A stretch of DNA of 21,215 bases, taken from Christensenella sp. UBA4247. Lineage in GTDB: Bacteria; Bacillota; Clostridia; Christensenellales; CAG-1252. Below, in pieces: positions 8,442 to 15,200 of this stretch; position 1 is the first letter of the stretch, and each line of letters begins with the position of its first letter. A program made the position numbers and the translations under genes. Below the pieces are notes generated by a model that was not told where the DNA came from, ran no database searches, and saw nothing but the letters and a program-made list of their open reading frames with translations. The DNA lies in assembly GCA_002395405.1 (NCBI GenBank), contig DGWX01000012.1, forward strand, positions 1 to 21,215. The letters are read 5' to 3'.

Positions 8442-9518
8442 TTATTCTTGTTTTTGTATTTTGATTTCCAGATAATCCTGTACGGGTTCGGTAAACTCGG
8501 TACAGGTAATAAAGGTTTGCGTTCCTTCCGTTGCTTTCAAAAGCGCGGTTCGACGCTTTTCGTCCAGCTCGCTGAGAACGTCGTCCAAGAGCAACACGGG
8601 CTTTTCCCCCGACTCTTTATAATAATATTCTATCTCGGCAAGTTTGATCGCGAGAGCCGCCGTTCTTTGCTGCCCCTGCGACCCGAATTTTCTGAGATCC
8701 ACGCCGCCGGTCGTAATGGAAAAATCTTCTCGGTGGGGTCCTACGGACGTATAGCCGAGTTCATAATCCTTTTTTCGGTTTTCTTCGAGCGCGCGCTCCA
8801 AATCTTTTTTGATCTCTTCTTTCGTTTCAAAATCGCTGCAAGGTTCGTAAAAAAGCGTCAAATCTTCCTTTTCTCCCGCGATCTTTCTATGATACGAATC
8901 CGCGATCTCGGATATTTTTTTGATAAATTCGCGCCGTTTTACGATGACTTCCGCCGCCGCTTCGCTCATTTGCGTTTCCCAAATAAAAGCGGTGGTCGAA
9001 AATTCGGCAAAATCCGTTGATTTGATCAGTTTATTTCTTTGCGCGAGAATCTTATTGTATTTGGATAAAGCAAGGTAATAAGGCTTATTTTCCTGCGAAA
9101 GAGAAAGATCGATAAATCTCCTTCTCTCCTGCGGCGCTTCCTTGATCATTTTCAGTTCGTCCGGAGAAAAATAAACGACGGTCAAAAGTCCCAAAAGCTC
9201 GCCGAGCCTAGTCAAAACGGCGTCGTCCACCTTTATTTTTTTTCCTTCGGTTTTGCTGATCTCCACGTTTATTTTATGGTCCCTGAATTTCTTTTTGAGA
9301 TCCAAATGGATAAAAGCCCTATCCTCCCCCATTTTGATCATATCTTTTTCGTTTTTGGTTCGGGGAGAGCGACCGATCGCGGCTACAAAAATACTTTCCA
9401 TGAGGTTGGTTTTTCCGGCGGCGTTTAAGCCGCAGATCACGTTCAAACCGTCACGGAAAGTAATTTCTCTTTTTTTATAGTTTCTGAAATTTTCGAGCGT
9501 TACCTTTTCTACTATCAT
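8442..9518 (-). CDS. recF: DNA replication and repair protein RecF
   Basis: The 358-residue SMC/ABC-type ATPase of the RecFOR pathway loads RecA at gaps and stalled forks. The Walker A reads GLNAAGKTN (30-38), the ABC signature is FGSQGQQRT (278-286) and the Walker B with D-loop is VLLLDDVLSELD (308-319). The N-terminal FRNY motif is also present. Length is typical. It begins one base after the dnaN stop, with only a weak SD-like GTGGGAT inside the end of dnaN, so translation is probably coupled. The yaaA gene often found between dnaN and recF in Bacillota is absent. No clear terminator follows it; gyrB then starts from its own promoter. Confidence 0.95.
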   Translation of the reverse strand: MIVEKVTLENFRNYKKREITFRDGLNVICGLNAAGKTNLMESIFVAAIGRSPRTKNEKDMIKMGEDRAFIHLDLKKKFRDHKINVEISKTEGKKIKVDDAVLTRLGELLGLLTVVYFSPDELKMIKEAPQERRRFIDLSLSQENKPYYLALSKYNKILAQRNKLIKSTDFAEFSTTAFIWETQMSEAAAEVIVKRREFIKKISEIADSYHRKIAGEKEDLTLFYEPCSDFETKEEIKKDLERALEENRKKDYELGYTSVGPHREDFSITTGGVDLRKFGSQGQQRTAALAIKLAEIEYYYKESGEKPVLLLDDVLSELDEKRRTALLKATEGTQTFITCTEFTEPVQDYLEIKIQKQE

Positions 9519-9519
9519 T

Positions 9520-10626
9520 TTATCCCACGACGCGCATCGGGAGAACGAGGAACAAATAATCTTCTTTATCCACTTGGGTAAACACGCAGGGCGCGCTGGA
9601 CGCTTTGATATTCATCTTAATAAACTCGTCGTCTATGACGGATAAAAAGTCTTGCAGATATTTACCGTTAAAGCAAATGATATTGTCTTTTCCTTCCACG
9701 CGGGCGGGCAAAGACTCGTTCAAATTTCCCATCTCGGAATTACTTTCCACTTTGATATAGTTTTCTTTTACTTCGATCTTTACGAGGTTGTTTTTGCTGA
9801 TCCTCGAAATCAAACTTGCCCTGTCTATATACTCGCTGAATTGGCTCTTGGAAAGGGTTACGATCGCGGAAAAATCTTTATTGATGATGTTCCTGTAATT
9901 GATAAAGTCCCCTTTGATGAGGCGCGTTACGAGAACGGTGTTTTCGATTTCCACGCGCAGTTTTTCTCCGTCCATCTTTAAGGTAATATCGTCTTCGTCA
10001 TTTACGATCATTTTACTGATTTCAAGCAAAGAACGAGCGGGGATAATACAGCTGAAACTATCTTCGCTGCTCTCTTTGATCGCTTTATTGCAAAGAGCGA
10101 GGCGGTATCCGTCCAACGCGACCATCGTTGCTTTATCTTCGCCGATTTCGAGCAAACATCCTTTCAAAACCTGCCTGTTATCCTCGGTGGAAGCGCAAAA
10201 CACCGTTTTCGCAATAAGTTCTTTCATATCCTTATTGTTTAAGGTAATGAAATGCAAATTTTGAACTTCGCCGACGTTCGGATAATCTTCCACGTTCAAA
10301 CAGCGAATATAGCCGTAACTCTCGCCGTATTTGATTTCGAGGTTTACACCGTCCGAACATTCGAGAGATAAGCTTTCTTCGTTCAACGTGCGAATAAATT
10401 CGGAGAAAAATTTACCGGGAACGAGAATATCGCCGTCGATAATAACGTCCGCTACGATCTTTTTTTCGATGGAAAGCTCCATATCGGTCGCCGTTAAAAC
10501 GAGACAATTATCGTGCGCGGAAAGTTTGATACATTCGAGGACGGGATTATTCTTCTTAACGGAAATTGCTTTGATAACTTTGTTTACCGCTTCGGACAAA
10601 GAAAGCGAATCGACGTTGATCTTCAT
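9520..10626 (-). CDS. dnaN: DNA polymerase III beta subunit (sliding clamp)
   Basis: The 368-residue clamp encircles DNA and tethers the replicative polymerase. The N-terminus MKINVDSLSLSEAVNKV, central YRLALCNK (clamp signature DGYRLA) and terminal LVLPMRVVG are typical. The start at 10626 is chosen because AAAAGGAGCC lies six bases upstream; a longer in-frame reading to 10713 would add 29 residues that overlap the leader and are not part of the clamp fold. It has its own promoter about 90 bp upstream and is followed by recF one base after its stop. Confidence 0.95.
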   Translation of the reverse strand: MKINVDSLSLSEAVNKVIKAISVKKNNPVLECIKLSAHDNCLVLTATDMELSIEKKIVADVIIDGDILVPGKFFSEFIRTLNEESLSLECSDGVNLEIKYGESYGYIRCLNVEDYPNVGEVQNLHFITLNNKDMKELIAKTVFCASTEDNRQVLKGCLLEIGEDKATMVALDGYRLALCNKAIKESSEDSFSCIIPARSLLEISKMIVNDEDDITLKMDGEKLRVEIENTVLVTRLIKGDFINYRNIINKDFSAIVTLSKSQFSEYIDRASLISRISKNNLVKIEVKENYIKVESNSEMGNLNESLPARVEGKDNIICFNGKYLQDFLSVIDDEFIKMNIKASSAPCVFTQVDKEDYLFLVLPMRVVG

Positions 10627-10662
10627 GACAGGCTCCTTTTTATCTTTTTTATAGATAATAAT

Positions 10663-10707
10663 CTTATTTAATAATAAGGGGTGTGTAAAAGTGGACAACC
10701 CTTTTAC
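10663..10707 (-). promoter_or_regulatory. Two small hairpins in the dnaN leader
   Basis: CTTATT (10663-10668) pairs with AATAAG (10673-10678) around a 4-nt loop. GTAAAAG (10685-10691) pairs with CTTTTAC (10701-10707) around TGGACAACC. Both lie between the predicted dnaN start point and the ribosome binding site. Neither has a T-run suited to termination, so a role in mRNA stability or translation is only a possibility. Confidence 0.35.
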
Positions 10708-10835
10708 GACCACAATATATAGTATAACATACCTTTTTTATCAAAGTAAATATATTCTTTCGGGCGGTGGAAAGAGATGTGGAAAGCGTGTGGAGCAAAG
10801 GTTAATTTGCGTGTATGAATGCAAGGTTATAAACA
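10682..10835. other. Candidate oriC: cluster of degenerate DnaA-box-like sites between dnaN and dnaA
   Basis: This gap is the usual origin position in Bacillota. Near-matches to TGTGNATAA are TGTGTAAAA (10682), AGTGGACAA (10690), GGTGGAAAG (10766), TGTGGAAAG (10778) and TGTGGAGCA (10789). TTATAAACA (10827) is a near-match on the other strand. The GTGGA cores at 10767, 10779 and 10790 are 12 and 11 bp apart, about one helical turn. AT-rich DNA lies between. No box is perfect, so this is a candidate and not a demonstrated origin. Confidence 0.45.
10721..10750 (-). promoter_or_regulatory. dnaN promoter
   Basis: Minus-strand TTTACT (complement of 10745-10750), an 18-bp spacer and TATACT (complement of 10721-10726). 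The start point is expected near 10714, giving a leader of about 88 nt. It lies inside the DnaA-box-like cluster, so DnaA could influence it. Confidence 0.6.
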
Positions 10836-10836
10836 A

Positions 10837-12192
10837 TTACTTGTTATAAATCAGATTTTTGATGTCTTCCGCTTTCTTTTTATAATTCTCGTTTTCCCCG
10901 ATTTGCGATTGCATTTTATCGCGCGCGTGTATGACTGTCGTATGATCGCGTCCGCCGAAAAATTGACCGATGGAAGCGAGCGGGATCTCGGGAAGGAGAA
11001 CGGTTACGAGATACATCGCCATTTGCCTCGGTTCCACCAGCTCTTTCGTTTTCTTTTTTCCGCAAATATCCGCAACTTTGATGTTAAAATACTCGCAGGT
11101 CGTTTCCGCGATCTTTTGCATCGTGATCGCCGATTCCTGACCGGACGAGCTGTCGCGAAGCGCTTCTTTCGCAAATTCCACGCTATCTGCCGCGCGATTG
11201 TTGAGAGAGGCGAAATAACCGATCGTTTTCAGCATTCCTTCAAGCAATCTGACGTTATATTTTTCCTTTTCCGCGAGATAATTGATGACTTCCTGGGAAA
11301 CGTCTATTTTATAATGATAGGCTTTCTTTTGCAAAATTGCGACCCTCGTTTCGAAAGAGGGAGGCTGAATATCGGCAACAACGCCGCTCGCGAAGCGACT
11401 CGTCAGCCTATCTTCGATATAAGTCAGTTCTTTAACGGGTCTGTCGCTCGATAAAATAATTTGTTTTTCGGCGGTATAAAGGTCGTTAAAAATATGGAAA
11501 AGATTTTCCTGCGCGCTGTTCGTCTTCGCGAGAAATTGAACGTCGTCCATCATCAAAACGTCCAAATTACGGTATTTTTCGCGGAATTGCTTCATCAGCT
11601 CGTTATTATTACTGTTTCGAATGCTGTATATAAGGTCGTTCGTAAAGTTTTCCGCCGTCGTATAATATACTTTGAGAGAAGGATTGTTTCTCAAAATTTC
11701 ATTTCCGATCGCGTGTAAAATATGGGTTTTTCCGAGACCCGGCATACCGTATATAAAAAGCGGATTGAGGTTTTTTCCCGGCGCTTCCGCGACCGCTCTC
11801 GCCGCGGCGGCGGCGTACTTATTGCTATCGCCGATCACGAAGTTGTCGAACGTGTAATTTTTCTGAAAAACGATTTGTTTGATCGAAGGATGAAACTCTT
11901 CTTTTTCTTCTTTCTTTTCCTCTTCTTCCACGTAAGAAGAAAGCTCGCTTTTTAAGATGATCTTTACCCCGTCTATCTGCGCCATACTTTCGCGGATCGC
12001 CATATTGAGAGGAGCGGTAAAGTTTTTCGCGATCCCGTTTTTTACGGAAGTCAATTCGGTCATTAAGATCAAAGTATCGTCTTTGATAACGACGGGTTTT
12101 AATTTACTGAAATAGATCTCGTAACACGCAACCGAAACGAGCCCCGAAAGTTTATCCAATATATCGGACCATATTTTTTCGCATTGATTCAT
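10837..12192 (-). CDS. dnaA: Chromosomal replication initiator DnaA
   Basis: The 451-residue AAA+ initiator binds DnaA boxes and melts the origin. Domain I is residues 1-85 and domain II is a short Glu/Lys-rich linker (88-100). The AAA+ domain has Walker A GMPGLGKT (149-156), Walker B VLMMDDVQF (212-220) and the arginine-finger region DRLTSRF (261-267). The C-terminal DNA-binding domain carries the signature GRDHTTVIHA (414-423). The Walker A reads GMPGLGKT where GGVGLGKT is more common. The SD CGGAG lies about seven bases upstream. Only 17 bp separate it from the giant gene's stop, with no terminator or obvious promoter between, so it is probably expressed from that gene's promoter or one inside its 3' end. 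Confidence 0.97.
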   Translation of the reverse strand: MNQCEKIWSDILDKLSGLVSVACYEIYFSKLKPVVIKDDTLILMTELTSVKNGIAKNFTAPLNMAIRESMAQIDGVKIILKSELSSYVEEEEKKEEKEEFHPSIKQIVFQKNYTFDNFVIGDSNKYAAAAARAVAEAPGKNLNPLFIYGMPGLGKTHILHAIGNEILRNNPSLKVYYTTAENFTNDLIYSIRNSNNNELMKQFREKYRNLDVLMMDDVQFLAKTNSAQENLFHIFNDLYTAEKQIILSSDRPVKELTYIEDRLTSRFASGVVADIQPPSFETRVAILQKKAYHYKIDVSQEVINYLAEKEKYNVRLLEGMLKTIGYFASLNNRAADSVEFAKEALRDSSSGQESAITMQKIAETTCEYFNIKVADICGKKKTKELVEPRQMAMYLVTVLLPEIPLASIGQFFGGRDHTTVIHARDKMQSQIGENENYKKKAEDIKNLIYNK

Positions 12193-12209
12193 TTTGTACT
12201 CCGTTTTTT

Positions 12210-15200
12210 TTAGTTTAAGGAAACGACGACATAAGAAGCGCCGTTTACCGAATCTTTTACGTTTTCTTGATTGGAAGAGAACGGCAACGTTTCGGCGAAG
12301 TAATAATCGTCGTTCGCGCCGTAATAGCGAACGGTAAGACCCACCCCCGCAACGTGTCCGATCTTGTCTACGATCAGAGAAGCAAGTTCGACTGCGATCT
12401 CGTTGATACTGAATTTATCGTTATTCGAAGATAAAATATGTTCGAATATTTCCATATCCTTTTGATTCATATCGTATAAAAGACCGCGACTCTCCGATTC
12501 GTTCGTTAAGTCGATCAAGACGGTAAACCAAAGTTTTTCGGGAACGAGAGAGGTCGAACCGCCCGAAGAATAATTCGAAAGAGAAGCCACGGCGGTCGCG
12601 ATCATATAATCGTGAGAAGCGTTAAAATCTTCCGCGTCCGTAAAGAATTTATTTTTCCAAAGCGCTCTCGACGCCGCGTCGCCCGCTTTCAATATCGTAA
12701 GCTGAAGAATGCCTTCTATATCGATATCGCCGTTTATATTCTCGCCCGAAAGATCGGTTGAAATCTCGCTTGCGAGATAGCGATCGGAATAGATCGTAAT
12801 AAGGTCGGTGATCGGGTTTTCGCCGCGATACACCGCCTCCTTTTGAAACGCTGTGTCGCTTGCGGGATTCAAAACGATATTCGCATTGAGAGAAGTATCG
12901 CTTTCGTACAGCTTATTCAGCATATGCTGCATTTCGCTTTCTTCGGGTTTCGAAGAATCGTACAAAAGATCGATCAGGAAGTAGTAAACGGACGGAATTT
13001 CGAGATAACCGTCTCCTGCCGAAACGGAAATGAAGTCGTCCGGATAATTTGCGTCGTTATATTCGGAGGAAATATCTCCGTCCGTAAAGCAGCCGTAAGA
13101 AACCGAAACGGAGGAAGAGAAAGAGTTCAGTGCGGAAGAAACGGCGGAATTGATCGCGCTCTCCAAAGTGGAAAGAGTAAACGCGCCCGTTTCGATCCCA
13201 ACGGAAGAGAGAGAAGTAAAGTTATGGAAGAAATTTACCGTTTGCTCTCTCGAAAGATTGTTTACCGTGATCTCCGTCGAATAGCCGCTCAAAGAAGAGG
13301 GATCTTCCTTCGTTACGGCTTTTACGAAGAAATAAGAAGGTAACATCGCGTAATTTTCACCCGTCAAAGAAATTTTCAAGCCGCTTTCCAGCCTGAAAGA
13401 GGTATCTTCGAAATAAATCTTTACGCTTTCGATGGAAGCGGAAACGCCGCTGCCGGAAACCGCCGAAGAAAAGCTTTGTTTGTTTTTGATCATAACGCCG
13501 AGCGCTTTATCGGAGATTTTCAGAGTACGAATATCGCCGTCGTATAAATAAAGGCCGTCTTCACCCGTCAGGTTAAAAGAGCTATCGTCGATCGTAGAAA
13601 AAAGATCGCCGACGCCGTCGTAGATCATATCCATATCGGGCTTGTTTTTCATAAAGTACGCGCGCTGCATATTCGAGTAAACGTACGCGTCGTCCGTAGA
13701 AAGGAAGAGCTTCAATCCGTTTACCCAAGAATAATCCGAATGGTTTTCGGGGTCGCCGTTTTGGTTTAATTGATAGCCGAATCCACGCAAGCGAGAAGCA
13801 AGATCCTGCGCCGCGGTATCGGTTCCGTTTTGATCCGTCATGGAAGTTAAAGAAACGAGGAAGGTAAACACGTCCGGCAAGACGATCGCGTTTTCCTGCG
13901 CCTTGACCGTTCCTTCGGGATAGAGAGAAAGCATACCCGAAATTCCGTCTTTCAATCCGTCCGCGATTTTTTCCGAAATGGAGTCCATCGAAAAATTCCC
14001 GCCGAGCGATGCAATATAGCCGAAGAGATTTTTCGTTTGATTAAAGGAAAGATCGTTGATCGTAATCTTTGCCGAACAGGTCAGTTCGCTCGGGAAACGG
14101 GCGTTTACGAAGTCGTAAGAAAGATCGACTTCCGCTTTCACGAAGAGATATTTCGGAAGAATGGAAGACGAGGAAGATAGGGAAACGAGGAAACAAAGAT
14201 CCAAGAAGGCTTTATCGTCCGTTAGATCCGTCGTTCCGAACGAATCGATTCGGATCGCGCTTTGAACGAGGGTCGCTCCGCCCTCTTCTCCGATGGAAAT
14301 GCTGCCGAGCGTTTTGTTAAACAAAGCGCCGAGCGCGCCGCCGGTTAAACGGACGGTAAGCTCCGAAACGGGGCGTTCGTCCGCGTAAAGAGAAAGGAAG
14401 GAAACGGACGAGGCGTTTACGTCGAAAGATTTTTCGCTTCCCATCAGTTTTTCCGCCGTAATCGGAGAAGAAAGATAATATTTATCGGAGAGAGAAGAGA
14501 GGAAAGAGGTAAGATCGCTTTCCGTAAAGAAGGAATTTACGCCGCTAATATCCGCTTCCCAATCGGACGCGTCTCCCTCGAAAGAATAGGACGGCATTCT
14601 GCCGAATTCCTTCAGCTTCGCGCGGAAAGAAAGCGCGGAAGAAAGGGAGCGGTCTTCTTCGGGGATCGTCTCTCCCGTGTCTTCGTTTACGCTGTCTTGA
14701 ATGCCGGTCAGGGAGATCAGCGCGGTAAACACGTCGGAAAGATAAATGCAATTTTCCTCTTTTCCGTTTACGGTGACCTTGTAACCGACGCCGCCTTCGG
14801 AATAATAAACGGGGATCTTGCTTTCGAGCGATTGAAATACTTTTTCGAGAGCGCTGCCGATCTTACCGGAAAGCGCGCTTTCGGATAAACTATCGCCGCC
14901 GAACGCTTTCAAAAGGAAGAAAATCTTTTCCGCCGATCCGTCGTTGATCGCGATCGAGGACGAGAAGCGCGGTTTTTCCTCCGAATAGGAAGGAGCGTAC
15001 ATCAAGATTTTTGCCGATAATTTGAGATCTTTCGGGAAGAGAACGGACAGATCCAAGGAGTTATCCTCCTCTCCCTCGCCGTCTTCCTCTTCGCTCGTTT
15101 TTTCAAAGAACGTGCAGAGGAGATCGAAGGCAAGATAGGTTTCTCCCTCTTCCGTTATAAAGCGCGCGCCGAGAGGTGAGAACCCGCCGAAAGAAGAGGA

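Noticed and set aside
10627..10713. A longer dnaN start at 10713
   Set aside because: The extra 29 residues overlap leader hairpins and lie just inside the predicted start point. The start at 10626 has a strong AGGAG and the normal clamp N-terminus.
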